Shown here one piece after another: positions 1 to 8,416 of a DNA stretch of 64,000 nucleotides (its first letter is position 1; every line of letters starts with the position of its first letter). Under the pieces are notes generated by a model. That model worked only from the letters and a program-made list of their open reading frames with translations. It had not been told where the DNA came from and searched no databases. The translations under genes and the position numbers were made by a program. This DNA comes from Lentimicrobium saccharophilum (GTDB lineage: Bacteria > Bacteroidota > Bacteroidia > Bacteroidales > Lentimicrobiaceae), in the NCBI RefSeq assembly GCF_001192835.1, contig NZ_DF968183.1, forward strand, positions 186,001 to 250,000. Reading direction: 5' to 3'.

Positions 1-565
1 CCTTTACTTCGGAGGAAGCGATCTGCTGAGCTACCTGAAGCGTGGATGCAATGGTTGCGCTTCGACTCCGGCCACGGGCGAACGGAATGGCGCAATAGGT
101 GCAAAAATAGTCGCAGCCATCCTGAACCTTGAAAAATGAACGGGTGCGGTCTCCAATGGAAAAGCCAGGTTCAAAGTCAGTTGGCATGGAAGGAGCCTGA
201 TTTTTTTCTTCTTTATACTTCCTCAGATCGGTAATATATTCGGGGAGCCGGTATTTGTCGCTGTTACCCAAAATGATATCCACCCCATTGATTTTATGAA
301 TTTCTTCCGGCCTGAGCTGGGCATAGCAGCCAATCACTGCAACCGAGGCTTCGGGATTTCTTCTTGCAGCCTGCCTGATAGCGGCCCTGGTCTTCTTTTC
401 AGCATGTGAAGTAACCGTGCAGGAATGAATCACGTAATAATCGGCCTCCTCGCTGAAATTCACGATTTCGTAACCTGATGCTGTAAATTTTCCAGCAATG
501 GCCGAAGTTTCAGCAAAATTAAGCTTGCAGCCAAAAGTCTGAAATGCAATTTTATTATTCTTCAT
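1..565 (-). CDS. mtaB: tRNA (t6A37) C2-methylthiotransferase MtaB, C-terminus beyond window
   Basis: This is the N-terminal 188 residues of a radical-SAM methylthiotransferase read on the minus strand; the rest lies left of the window. The UPF0004 domain has the three expected cysteines (C13 in FGCK, C49 in HSCTV, C80 in GCYAQ), and the radical-SAM cluster motif CxxxCxxC is C151/C155/C158 (CDYFCTYC), followed by the FARGRSRS segment. Spacing and sequence fit MtaB, which adds 2-methylthio to t6A at position 37 of tRNA, better than MiaB or RimO. The ATG at 563-565 is five bases from a promoter -7 element, so the transcript is probably leaderless. Subfamily choice is by motif reading only. Confidence 0.88.
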   Translation of the reverse strand, partial: MKNNKIAFQTFGCKLNFAETSAIAGKFTASGYEIVNFSEEADYYVIHSCTVTSHAEKKTRAAIRQAARRNPEASVAVIGCYAQLRPEEIHKINGVDIILGNSDKYRLPEYITDLRKYKEEKNQAPSMPTDFEPGFSIGDRTRSFFKVQDGCDYFCTYCAIPFARGRSRSATIASTLQVAQQIASSEVK

Positions 566-570
566 TGCTG

Positions 571-578
571 CAAAGATA
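571..578 (-). promoter_or_regulatory. -7 element (TATCTTTG) for mtaB
   Basis: TATCTTTG matches the Bacteroidota -7 consensus TAnnTTTG on the minus strand. Only five bases separate it from the mtaB ATG, so transcription should start at or next to the start codon. Confidence 0.55.
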
Positions 579-726
579 GGCATTTGAACAGTGTGACTAT
601 CTGTTTCAGCGGCATCAGATCAGATTGTATTTCGCAATGTAAAGTGAGAATTCTGTTTTGTCATCCCTGATCTGAGGACATGTTTAATCCATCATTTTTA
701 TATATAATAATTCCGGATAAATTTTG

Positions 727-734
727 TAACTTTG
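727..734 (+). promoter_or_regulatory. -7 element (TAACTTTG) for the receiver gene
   Basis: TAACTTTG matches TAnnTTTG. It lies 102 bases before the ATG at 836 and inside the upstream extension of the open frame, which argues that the extension (from 680) is not translated. No -33 TTG at 19 bases was found. Confidence 0.5.
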
Positions 735-835
735 CGAATGGATATAGATTATTTCTGTATTTCTTTTGTGATTCCTCAAATCTGAATACAGAAACCGAAT
801 TGCTGTCCGTTATTTTTTATTTGAGATTTCCGGTA

Positions 836-1243
836 ATGGAAAAAGTAATTGTTGATAACATCGCGGCGACGCAGGGGCTTTGGAAGGATAAGACGATATT
901 GATAGTTGAGGATGTTGAATCGAATTATCAGTTTCTGGCTGCTACACTCCGGAAGTCCGGCGCTGAAATTCTTTGGGCAAAATCAGGCGAAGAGGCATTG
1001 AAACTGGTTTCAGGAGATGCAATAATAGATATAGTCCTGATGGATGTCCAGCTTGATGGGATGGACGGATACATGGTTACCGTTGAATTAAAAAAGATAA
1101 GGCCGGAATTGCCCGTTATTGCTCAAACTGCTTATGCAATGAAGGGAGAGAAGGAAAAAAGCAAAGCCGCCGGCTGCGACGACTACCTTTCGAAACCCAT
1201 CAGGCCATCTGAATTGCTGAGAACAATCAGCAGGTATCTCTAA
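836..1243 (+). CDS. Orphan response-regulator receiver domain protein
   Basis: A 135-residue protein that is almost only a CheY-like receiver domain. The acidic pair is in ILIVEDVE, the phospho-acceptor Asp is in VLMDVQL, the switch Thr is in IAQTAYAM and the conserved Lys is in YLSKPIR. There is no output domain. The frame is open from 680, but I start at the ATG at 836 because a promoter -7 element lies inside the upstream part and the residues before it look like translated AT-rich leader. The receiver matches roughly half of about 117 positions in the receiver at the C-terminus of the hybrid kinase at 40814, with identical VIAQTA and AGCD blocks, so it may share or compete for that phosphorelay. 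Its stop overlaps the convergent transporter gene by four bases. Confidence 0.85.
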   Translation: MEKVIVDNIAATQGLWKDKTILIVEDVESNYQFLAATLRKSGAEILWAKSGEEALKLVSGDAIIDIVLMDVQLDGMDGYMVTVELKKIRPELPVIAQTAYAMKGEKEKSKAAGCDDYLSKPIRPSELLRTISRYL

Positions 1244-2133
1244 ATAACTTTCGCGGTTTTTCCACTGAAGTGCTGAATCAATATTCCTCCTATAATCAGG
1301 ATAAGGCCTGCTATTGTGGAGATAAGAATCTTTTCACCGACAAATACTGAAACAAAAATCAGTGAAAGAAAGGGGGAGAGGTATACAAGGTTGCTTACCC
1401 TTGCTGTGTTTTCGGCGTATTTCAGGGCTTTAAGCCATAGTACAAAGGTGATCCCCATTTCAAACAAACCGATATAAACAACACCGATAACACCTTTTAT
1501 ACCAGGCAGAACGAGGTTGTTGGTTGAAATGGCGTAAACAAGAATATAAAGAAATCCAAACGCGAAGTTCATGAAAAGTTTTTCGGTCTCTTCCCGCTTA
1601 TCCTTCAGATTGAGCAGCCAATAAGATGCCCAGAAAAATGCGCTGACCAAAGCAAGTGCCACCCCGGCCGGATGAGAAAAACGAAGTGTCATGATCCTCC
1701 CTTCGATAGCAATTACAAATATTCCGGCAAAGCTTATCAACAATGCAAAGAAACTGATTAGCGAAATCTTCTGACGTAGGAATGGAATGGACAGTAACAC
1801 TAAAATCATTGGCCAGATATAGTTTAATACTACTGCCTCCTGGGCCTGAAGAATGGAGTAGGCTTTCAGAAGTACGAGGTAATAGGCAAAAGGATTTAGA
1901 AATCCCATGATTGCCGACATTCCGATATTCTTTTTGCTGAGGTTGAAAATATCTCTCATTTTCCCGCTTATAGTCAGCGTCAGCGCAAGGAAAATCACGG
2001 CGATAAAGCTGGCAAAAAGCAATACCTGGACAAAGTTCAGGTAATTCAGTGTCAGCTTGAAAGCTGAACCGATGGTAGACCAGAAAAGGACTGCCATCAG
2101 TGCGAACATCATGGATTTATTGCCGGTTTTCAT
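1240..2133 (-). CDS. EamA/DMT-family inner-membrane transporter
   Basis: A 297-residue, very hydrophobic protein with about ten predicted transmembrane helices arranged as two EamA repeats, the usual length for the drug/metabolite transporter superfamily. The N-terminal repeat has the typical WSTIGSAFKLTL and proline-rich PFAYYLVLLKAY segments; the second repeat has SAFFWASYWLLN. Members move amino acids, nucleosides or other small metabolites, and the substrate cannot be read from the sequence. A promoter element sits five bases before the ATG at 2133; a second Met at residue 8 (with Met at residue 9) is an alternative start if the message is not leaderless. It is a single gene, convergent with the receiver gene. 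Confidence 0.85.
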   Translation of the reverse strand: MKTGNKSMMFALMAVLFWSTIGSAFKLTLNYLNFVQVLLFASFIAVIFLALTLTISGKMRDIFNLSKKNIGMSAIMGFLNPFAYYLVLLKAYSILQAQEAVVLNYIWPMILVLLSIPFLRQKISLISFFALLISFAGIFVIAIEGRIMTLRFSHPAGVALALVSAFFWASYWLLNLKDKREETEKLFMNFAFGFLYILVYAISTNNLVLPGIKGVIGVVYIGLFEMGITFVLWLKALKYAENTARVSNLVYLSPFLSLIFVSVFVGEKILISTIAGLILIIGGILIQHFSGKTAKVI

Positions 2134-2137
2134 TTTG

Positions 2138-2145
2138 CAAAGTTA
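2138..2145 (-). promoter_or_regulatory. -7 element (TAACTTTG) for the EamA transporter
   Basis: TAACTTTG on the minus strand is a full TAnnTTTG match, with four bases (CAAA) plus A before ATG. This spacing predicts a leaderless or nearly leaderless mRNA, as at mtaB. Confidence 0.5.
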
Positions 2146-2293
2146 CGGATTGGTTTGACGCGCAGCAGGTTGCCAGTATTTCTGTTTTATTGAAATTATC
2201 CTCAGCATGGGAAGTAGGTTATCATAATCGTTTTTGGAAGATATCTAGATTTAACGATTTAATTTAGTTAACTTTAGATAAAAGTCAGGGGCT

Positions 2294-2323
2294 TGCCAAT
2301 CATTAAAAAGTATTTACTTTTGC
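2294..2323 (+). promoter_or_regulatory. Consensus promoter of the arcC-arcB operon
   Basis: A -33 TTG at 2294-2296 and a -7 TACTTTTG at 2316-2323 are separated by exactly 19 bases, the Bacteroidota sigma-ABfr arrangement. The leader would be about 20 bases before the arcC ATG at 2349. Confidence 0.75.
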
Positions 2324-2348
2324 TCCAAAATTAACCAACCAGACTTTT

Positions 2349-3293
2349 ATGAAGAAATTAGCTGTAGTGGCCCTGGGAGGCAATGCGTTGCTCAGGAGTG
2401 ACCAGAAAGGAACAATTGATGATCAGGAAACAAATGTTTACGAAACAGCAGAGCGTCTGCTAACGCTTATCCGGTCAAATTATAATTTAGTGATTACACA
2501 TGGTAACGGTCCCCAGGTGGGGAACATCCTGCTTGCCAATACCGCCGGACATAAATTGTATGGTTTGCCGGATATGCCGCTGGATATTGCTGTGGCTTAT
2601 TCCCAGGGATTCATTGGTTATATTATCGAACAGCAGTTACGAAATGTAATGATGGCCAATGATCTTGACAGGGACATTATTTCTATTATCACCCAGGTGT
2701 TGGTTGATAAAGACGACCCTGCATTTAAAAATCCTACCAAACCTGTTGGGCCTTATTATACAAAAGAAGAGTCTGAAAGGATTACTGATGAAACCGGCGC
2801 TAAGTTTGCAGAAGATCCGCGTGGCAGGGGCTATCGTAAAGTTGTAGCCAGCCCTAAACCCTTGGTAATCAGCAATCAAAAGTCAATCGAATCGCTTGCA
2901 CGCGCCGGCCAGATTGTTATTGCTGTTGGTGGAGGCGGAATTCCTGCATTTTATGTTGAAGAAAACAAGCTGCAGGGGATAGATGCTGTTATTGACAAGG
3001 ACCTGGCTTCATCCCTGCTTGCAGTCCAGATCAGGGCTGATAAGTTTTTTATTCTGACTGATGTACCCAAGGTCTGCATTAATTATAATACGCCGCAGGA
3101 GAAAGCGCTTGACCGCATGACGATTGCCGAGGCCAAACGTTATCTTGAAGAGGGTCAGTTTGCAGAAGGTAGTATGGCGCCCAAGATCAGGGCCGCAATA
3201 GCCTTTGTGGAGGGCAGTGGCAAGGATGCCATCATTACAAGCACCGATAAGCTTGGTATCGATAATGGTGGAACCAGAGTCGTAATCGTATAA
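2349..3293 (+). CDS. arcC: Carbamate kinase
   Basis: A 314-residue amino-acid kinase-fold enzyme of the normal carbamate kinase length. It has the nucleotide-phosphate loop ALGGNALLR at the N-terminus, ITHGNGPQVGN, the glycine-rich VGGGGIPAF loop, IDKDLASSLLA and the C-terminal GSMAPKIRAA block. The enzyme makes ATP and carbamate (NH3 and CO2) from carbamoyl phosphate and ADP in the cytoplasm, the last step of citrulline or arginine fermentation. It is the first gene of a two-gene operon with ornithine carbamoyltransferase 32 bases downstream and has a consensus promoter. No arginine deiminase is in the window. Confidence 0.95.
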   Translation: MKKLAVVALGGNALLRSDQKGTIDDQETNVYETAERLLTLIRSNYNLVITHGNGPQVGNILLANTAGHKLYGLPDMPLDIAVAYSQGFIGYIIEQQLRNVMMANDLDRDIISIITQVLVDKDDPAFKNPTKPVGPYYTKEESERITDETGAKFAEDPRGRGYRKVVASPKPLVISNQKSIESLARAGQIVIAVGGGGIPAFYVEENKLQGIDAVIDKDLASSLLAVQIRADKFFILTDVPKVCINYNTPQEKALDRMTIAEAKRYLEEGQFAEGSMAPKIRAAIAFVEGSGKDAIITSTDKLGIDNGGTRVVIV

Positions 3294-3325
3294 TTATTTT
3301 CTGAAACCATTAAAACAATCATATT

Positions 3326-4327
3326 ATGGCATTTAATCTCAGAAACAGAAACTTCCTGAAACTTTTGGATTTTACTCCTCAGGAAATCAAGTATTTACTT
3401 CAGCTTTCGGTTGATCTTAAAAAGGCAAAATATGCCGGAACCGAACAGCAGCAGCTGAAAGGAAAGAACATTGTGCTTCTTTTCGAAAAAGATTCAACCC
3501 GCACCCGTTGTGCGTTTGAAGTTGCCGCCCTTGACCAGGGAGCGCACGTTACTTATCTCGGACCTTCAGGTTCACAAATGGGTAAGAAAGAGTCTATGAA
3601 AGATACTGCCCGCGTACTTGGACGCATGTATGACGGAATAGAGTATCGCGGTTACGGACAGCACATTGTTGAGGAACTGGGTAAATATGCCGGTGTTCCG
3701 GTTTGGAACGGATTGACCAACGAGTTTCATCCTACCCAGATCCTGGCCGATTTCCTTACCATGATGGAGCATTCCGATAAACCATTACATCAGGTTGCTT
3801 TTTGCTATCTTGGCGATGCCAGGAATAATATGGGCAACTCCCTGATGGTAGGTGCTGCCAAAATGGGTATGGATTTCAGGGCTGCAGCGCCCAAAGCCTG
3901 CTGGCCAGACGAGAAACTGGTGGCCACCTGCCGCGAAATAGCCAAAGAAACCGGAGCAAAAATCACGCTCACCGAATCGGTTGAAGAAGGGGTAAAAGGT
4001 GTGGACTTCCTTTACACCGATGTATGGGTATCTATGGGTGAACCTGCTGAAGTGTGGGCAGAGCGAATCAAACTGTTGAGCCCCTATCAGGTGAATATGG
4101 ATGTTGTGAAGAAGACGGGCAATCCCACGGTGAAGTTCCTGCACTGTCTGCCTGCATTCCACAATCGCGAAACTGTTATCGGTGAGGATGTATTCCAGAA
4201 GTATGGACTGGAAGCAATGGAAGTAAGTGAAGATGTGTTCGAATCACCAATGTCGGTGGTTTTTGATGAAGCTGAAAACAGGTTACATACCATTAAAGCA
4301 GTAATGGTGGCAACCCTGGGTTGCTAA
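3326..4327 (+). CDS. arcB: Ornithine carbamoyltransferase (probably catabolic)
   Basis: A 333-residue enzyme with the carbamoyl-phosphate binding motif STRTRCAFE, the FHPTQ motif, YLGDARNN, the TDVWVSMGE block and the HCLPAFH motif around the ornithine-site cysteine. It has the canonical transcarbamylase length and looks like the enterobacterial ArgI/ArcB type rather than the succinylornithine or acetylornithine enzymes used by many Bacteroidota for arginine synthesis. Pairing with carbamate kinase suggests the catabolic direction, citrulline plus phosphate to ornithine and carbamoyl phosphate, followed by ATP formation. A hairpin terminator follows the stop. The direction is inferred from context. 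Confidence 0.92.
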   Translation: MAFNLRNRNFLKLLDFTPQEIKYLLQLSVDLKKAKYAGTEQQQLKGKNIVLLFEKDSTRTRCAFEVAALDQGAHVTYLGPSGSQMGKKESMKDTARVLGRMYDGIEYRGYGQHIVEELGKYAGVPVWNGLTNEFHPTQILADFLTMMEHSDKPLHQVAFCYLGDARNNMGNSLMVGAAKMGMDFRAAAPKACWPDEKLVATCREIAKETGAKITLTESVEEGVKGVDFLYTDVWVSMGEPAEVWAERIKLLSPYQVNMDVVKKTGNPTVKFLHCLPAFHNRETVIGEDVFQKYGLEAMEVSEDVFESPMSVVFDEAENRLHTIKAVMVATLGC

Positions 4328-4351
4328 AAGCTGATCCCTGTGGATAAAATT

Positions 4352-4385
4352 AAAGGCGATCTCAAAGGTCGCCTTTAGTTTTTTT
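4352..4385 (+). terminator. Rho-independent terminator after arcB
   Basis: Stem AAAGGCGA (4352-4359) pairs with TCGCCTTT (4369-4376), followed by a run of seven T (4379-4385). It stands between convergent genes and may also serve the phosphohexomutase operon on the other strand. Confidence 0.8.
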
Positions 4386-4400
4386 ATAAATCCAATGTCT

Positions 4401-6146
4401 TCATTTGAGTTTCATGGCTGCAATCATTTCTTCAAGCTGTGCCCGCATGCCGGCATTTACCTTGTCAAATTGTGATTTTTCAGGTAATAGACCCTTTACT
4501 CCAAAGTAAAACTTGATTTTTGGCTCAGTACCTGAAGGACGCACCGTAATTTTGCTGCCTCCCTTCAGGAAAAACTGAAGAACATCTGATTTGGGGAGAT
4601 CAATGGGTTTTTCATCTCCGGTAATACGGTTGAACTCTTTCTGAAGTTTGTAATCTTTGATTATCTCTACGGGAATGCCGTTGATTTCACGGGGTGGCGA
4701 ATTCCGGTATCCATCCATCATTGCCTGAATCTCTTCCGCCCCTGATTTACCTTTTTTAGTGATTGAAATCAGATCTTCGAGGTAGAATCCGTACTCCTGA
4801 TATATATTGATAAGCATTTCATACATCGACATACCCATATTCCTCGCCCATGCAGCTGTTTCTGCAAGCAGGGCACAGGCGGCAACCGCATCTTTATCAC
4901 GAACAAAATCACCGACAAGGTAACCGTAACTTTCCTCTCCGCCTCCGATAAACTTTTTCTGACCTTCAAACCTGCGGATGATTTCAGCGATGTATTTGAA
5001 ACCGGTAAGTACATCGTACGATTCAACTCCGTGGCTGATTGCAATGTCTTTTAGCAGTTCGGATGTTACGATGGTCTTCGCGATAAACTCTTTTCCGGTA
5101 AGTTTTCCTTTGATCTTCCACTGGCGGATCAGGTAATAAATCAGCAGAGATGCGGATTGATTTCCATTCAGAAGTATGTAGTTGTCATTGTTATCTTTTA
5201 CTCCGACACCGACGCGGTCACCGTCAGGATCCGTGGCAAGAATCAGGTCAGCATTTACTTTTTTAGCCAGTTTCAATGCAAGCTCGAGTGCGGCTTTTTC
5301 TTCAGGATTCGGGGATACAACTGTTGGAAAATTTCCGTCAGGCGTAAGCTGTTCCTTTACCGTTTGAATGTTTGTAAAACCAAATGCTTTCAATGCTTCC
5401 GGAACAAGCTTATAACCTGTTCCATGTATCGGCGTGTAAACGATTTTCATATCGCTTTGCCGTTTGATTACGTCGGGTGAAATTGATAAGGAAACAAGCG
5501 TGCTGATGTATTCCTTGTCAATGTCTTCGCCAATGCTAACAATATTTTCAGGATGGCCTGAAAATTTTATATCCCCGACTGACTCAATCTTTTGCACTTC
5601 GGCAATCACATTCTTATCATGAGGAGGTACCAGTTGTCCGCCATCACTCCAGTAGACTTTATAACCGTTATATTCTTTAGGGTTGTGCGAGGCCGTAACA
5701 ACAATGCCTGTATGGCACTTAAGATAACGGACGGCAAATGAAAGCTCGGGCGTGGGCCGGAGTGAATCAAAAAGAAATACTTTTATACCATTGGCTGCCA
5801 ACACTTCCGCTGAAATTCCGGCAAAAAGTCCGCTGTTGTTACGCGAGTCATACGCTATGGCTGCCCTGATTTCACTTTCATGTATCAATGCCGTTTTCAG
5901 GTAATTGGCCAGGCCCTGGGTTGCAGCACCAACCGTGTATTTGTTCATGCGGTTGGTTCCTACGCCCATGATACCGCGTAAACCGCCGGTACCAAACTCA
6001 AGATCACGGTAAAAACATTCAACAAGCTCGGCCGGATCATTGTCCATCATCTCCTTTACCGCTTTTCTGGTATCGGGGTCGTAATTTTCTTTAAGCCAGA
6101 CTTTTGCTTTTTCGATAATCTTCGGGTCTACTTCCTTTATTGTCAT
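4401..6146 (-). CDS. Phospho-sugar mutase (phosphoglucomutase/phosphomannomutase)
   Basis: A 581-residue alpha-D-phosphohexomutase. The four family motifs are present: the N-terminal GTGGLRGIMG block, the phosphoserine loop TASHNPKEYNGYKVYW, the metal loop DPDGDRVG, the sugar loop GGGEESYGY, and the C-terminal phosphate-binding RPSGTEPKIKFYF. Its length is that of the long bacterial/eukaryotic PGM2-like branch. It interconverts hexose 1- and 6-phosphates, giving glucose-1-phosphate for UDP-glucose. It is the last gene of the minus-strand nucleotide-sugar operon, 51 bases after the GxxExxY gene, which fits supply of precursor to Ugd upstream. Substrate preference (glucose or mannose) is not decided by the sequence. 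Confidence 0.93.
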   Translation of the reverse strand: MTIKEVDPKIIEKAKVWLKENYDPDTRKAVKEMMDNDPAELVECFYRDLEFGTGGLRGIMGVGTNRMNKYTVGAATQGLANYLKTALIHESEIRAAIAYDSRNNSGLFAGISAEVLAANGIKVFLFDSLRPTPELSFAVRYLKCHTGIVVTASHNPKEYNGYKVYWSDGGQLVPPHDKNVIAEVQKIESVGDIKFSGHPENIVSIGEDIDKEYISTLVSLSISPDVIKRQSDMKIVYTPIHGTGYKLVPEALKAFGFTNIQTVKEQLTPDGNFPTVVSPNPEEKAALELALKLAKKVNADLILATDPDGDRVGVGVKDNNDNYILLNGNQSASLLIYYLIRQWKIKGKLTGKEFIAKTIVTSELLKDIAISHGVESYDVLTGFKYIAEIIRRFEGQKKFIGGGEESYGYLVGDFVRDKDAVAACALLAETAAWARNMGMSMYEMLINIYQEYGFYLEDLISITKKGKSGAEEIQAMMDGYRNSPPREINGIPVEIIKDYKLQKEFNRITGDEKPIDLPKSDVLQFFLKGGSKITVRPSGTEPKIKFYFGVKGLLPEKSQFDKVNAGMRAQLEEMIAAMKLK

Positions 6147-6197
6147 AATATGTCAGATTTTTCAGTGCTTTAATCAGTTTGCTCTAACCTGATTTCT

Positions 6198-6584
6198 CTA
6201 TAAATTGTTCAATACTTTCCGGTAACCCTCAATGACTCCCGGAGCGTTAAAGGTAATAATTATTCCCATTCTTTTACCTGAAATTTTCAGCTTCGATTGC
6301 AATGAATGCAGTTGCAGCAGTGAAATCTCCCGTTCCGACTGGATTTCTACAATCGCTTGATTTTCAACAAGTATATCAACAATTATTTCTTTACTTGTTT
6401 TGATGTCCTTGTAGTAAACGGGAAACGCAACATCCCGTTTGAACAACAGGCCTTTCAATCTGAGTTCATGAAGGAAACAGGTATGATAAATCTGAACATC
6501 AAGCCCCTGACCGAGTTCGGAGTAGACTTCTGATGCTGCTTCAAATATCCGGGTATGCAGTTTGTTGAGTTCAGCCCTGTTCAT
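6198..6584 (-). CDS. GxxExxY family protein
   Basis: A 128-residue protein of the GxxExxY family (PF13366). The diagnostic parts are ELRLKG, the VDILVENQAIVEIQSE stretch and the KISGKRMGIIITFN block with its conserved Gly-Ile-Ile and Asn. The core has a PD-(D/E)xK-like pattern (D in VDIL, E in VEIQ). The name-giving motif is altered: GLDVQIY has Val where the Glu normally stands. The ATG at 6584 lies within the end of rfbD, so the two genes overlap by 14 bases and are translated from one message. The function of the family is unknown; its repeated occurrence in nucleotide-sugar loci suggests, but does not show, a link with glycan synthesis. Confidence 0.85.
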   Translation of the reverse strand: MNRAELNKLHTRIFEAASEVYSELGQGLDVQIYHTCFLHELRLKGLLFKRDVAFPVYYKDIKTSKEIIVDILVENQAIVEIQSEREISLLQLHSLQSKLKISGKRMGIIITFNAPGVIEGYRKVLNNL

Positions 6585-7428
6585 TCAGCAAAGCTAGGCA
6601 TTTTTTAAGGCTTTCGTACCACCAGGGGACAGCGCAGTGCGTGATTGCGGCATATTTGCTTTTGTCAAGCACACTATAATAGGGACGGGGAGCAGGCAGG
6701 GGGTATCCGGCGGTATCGGTCGGGACAACTTTGCATTGAATTCCGGAGAGTTCTATTATGGTCCTGGCAAAATCATACCAACTGCAGACCCCTTCATTGG
6801 AGAAATGGTAAATGCCGCCATCTGCATTTTTGTCGATTAGGTTAAGTATGGCATTTGCCAGATCGTGCGCCCAGGTAGGTGATCCGATCTGGTCAGCGAC
6901 AACTTTCAGCAATCCCTTTTCCTTGCCAACCCGGAGAATGGTTTTTACAAAATTCTGACCATGAGCTGAATAAAGCCATGACGTTCTTATAATGATGGAA
7001 CCGGGTGCAGCCTTCATTACATTGTTTTCACCCAGGGCCTTGCTTTTAGCGTATACGCCTGCAGGTTCAACCGCATCCGTCTCCAGGTAAGGTTTATAAT
7101 TCCGGCCATTGAAAACATAATCGGATGAAATATGTATCATTCTTGCGCCATGGCTTGCAGCAGCCGCGGCCAGGTAACCCGGCCCGTCGGCATTTAGCCG
7201 GTACGCAGCCTCAGGCTCCGCTTCTGCTTTGTCAACGGAAGTGTATGCCGCACAATTGATGATCCGGTCGGGACGGGTCTCCTGAACAAAGCGATTAACC
7301 TGATCGTGGCTGGTTATGTCTAACTCCTGGTAATCGGTAAATATAAACTCGTGTTCAGGCAGGTTCGCAGCCATCAACTGCAACTCATTGCCCAACTGTC
7401 CTTTGCTCCCGGTAACCAGTATCTTCAT
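6571..7428 (-). CDS. rfbD: dTDP-4-dehydrorhamnose reductase-like NAD(P) enzyme
   Basis: A 285-residue extended short-chain dehydrogenase. It starts with the Rossmann motif GSKGQLGNEL, has SSDYVFNG and the catalytic YAKSK (Tyr-x-x-x-Lys) and the RTSWLYS block typical of RmlD. RmlD reduces dTDP-4-keto-L-rhamnose to dTDP-L-rhamnose for surface polysaccharides. The other rml genes are not in the window. It follows the UDP-xylose synthase gene by seven bases and overlaps the next gene, so it is inside one operon. The sugar-nucleotide reductase assignment is firm; the exact substrate is inferred from family. Confidence 0.9.
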   Translation of the reverse strand: MKILVTGSKGQLGNELQLMAANLPEHEFIFTDYQELDITSHDQVNRFVQETRPDRIINCAAYTSVDKAEAEPEAAYRLNADGPGYLAAAAASHGARMIHISSDYVFNGRNYKPYLETDAVEPAGVYAKSKALGENNVMKAAPGSIIIRTSWLYSAHGQNFVKTILRVGKEKGLLKVVADQIGSPTWAHDLANAILNLIDKNADGGIYHFSNEGVCSWYDFARTIIELSGIQCKVVPTDTAGYPLPAPRPYYSVLDKSKYAAITHCAVPWWYESLKKCLALLNEQG

Positions 7429-7435
7429 TTAATTC

Positions 7436-8374
7436 TTATTTGATAATGGTTTTGAAATATTCTATCGTATGCTTTAACCCTTCGTCAAGCTGAATTTTTG
7501 GCTCCCAGTTCAGTTTTTGGCGGGCAAGGGTGATGTCGGGCTGTCGCTGGAGCGGATCGTCGCTGGGCAGAGGCCGGGTGATAATTTTTGATTTTGACCC
7601 GGTGAGATGTATTACTTTCTCTGCCAGCTCCCGTATGGTAAATTCATTAGGATTCCCGACATTCACCGGCCCGGTAAATTCATCGCCGGTGTTCATCAGC
7701 CGGATCATGCCGTCAATAAGATCTGAATAGTAGCAGAAACTTCGGGACTGTTGTCCATCTCCGTAAAGGGTTATTTCTTCTCCTTTAAGCGCCTGAACTA
7801 TGAAATTGGAAACTACCCTGCCGTCGTTGGGGTGCATGCGGGGACCGTAAGTGTTGAAAATCCGCATGATTTTAATCCTGACATTGTTTTGCTTGTGATA
7901 GTTCACGAAAAGGGTCTCTGCGGCCCTTTTTCCTTCGTCGTAACAGGCACGCTCACCGATGGGATTAACATGTCCCCAGTAACTTTCGGTTTGAGGATGT
8001 ATCTGCGGATCCCCATAAACTTCGCTGGTTGAGGCCTGCAGAATTTTGGCCTTAATGCGCTTAGCCAGCCCCAGCATATTGATGGCGCCCATCACGGAGG
8101 TTTTGACTGTTTTGATGGGGTTGAACTGGTAATGAATGGGTGAAGCAGGACAGGCCAGATTGTATATTTCATCCACTTCAATGTAAAAGGGCATGGTAAC
8201 ATCATGCCTTATCAACTCGAAATATGGATTGTTAAGCAAATGGACAACATTTGACTTTTGTCCGGTAAAATAGTTGTCGAGACAAACTACTTCGTTGCCT
8301 TCGTTCAGCAACCTTTCGCACAAATGTGACCCCAGGAATCCGGCGCCGCCTGTTACCAGGATTTTCTTTCTCAT
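7436..8374 (-). CDS. UDP-glucuronate decarboxylase (UDP-xylose synthase type)
   Basis: A 312-residue extended SDR enzyme. The NAD-binding motif is [10 protein letters not shown], and the strongly diagnostic UXS segments are [21 protein letters not shown] and the catalytic YDEGKR (Tyr, Lys). The C-terminal [14 protein letters not shown] block is also typical. The enzyme oxidises and decarboxylates UDP-glucuronate to UDP-xylose in the cytoplasm. The gene directly follows ugd, which makes its substrate, with a 42-base gap. Together they give UDP-glucose to UDP-glucuronate to UDP-xylose for cell-surface glycans. Confidence 0.93.
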   Translation of the reverse strand: MRKKILVTGGAGFLGSHLCERLLNEGNEVVCLDNYFTGQKSNVVHLLNNPYFELIRHDVTMPFYIEVDEIYNLACPASPIHYQFNPIKTVKTSVMGAINMLGLAKRIKAKILQASTSEVYGDPQIHPQTESYWGHVNPIGERACYDEGKRAAETLFVNYHKQNNVRIKIMRIFNTYGPRMHPNDGRVVSNFIVQALKGEEITLYGDGQQSRSFCYYSDLIDGMIRLMNTGDEFTGPVNVGNPNEFTIRELAEKVIHLTGSKSKIITRPLPSDDPLQRQPDITLARQKLNWEPKIQLDEGLKHTIEYFKTIIK

Positions 8375-8416
8375 CTGATGGATTTTTTTGCCTGACTAAG
8401 AATCTTTAAAGCGGAA

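Noticed and set aside
680-835. Upstream extension of the receiver protein by 52 residues
   Set aside because: A -7 promoter element lies inside it and the residues look like translated AT-rich leader; family members begin near the ATG at 836.
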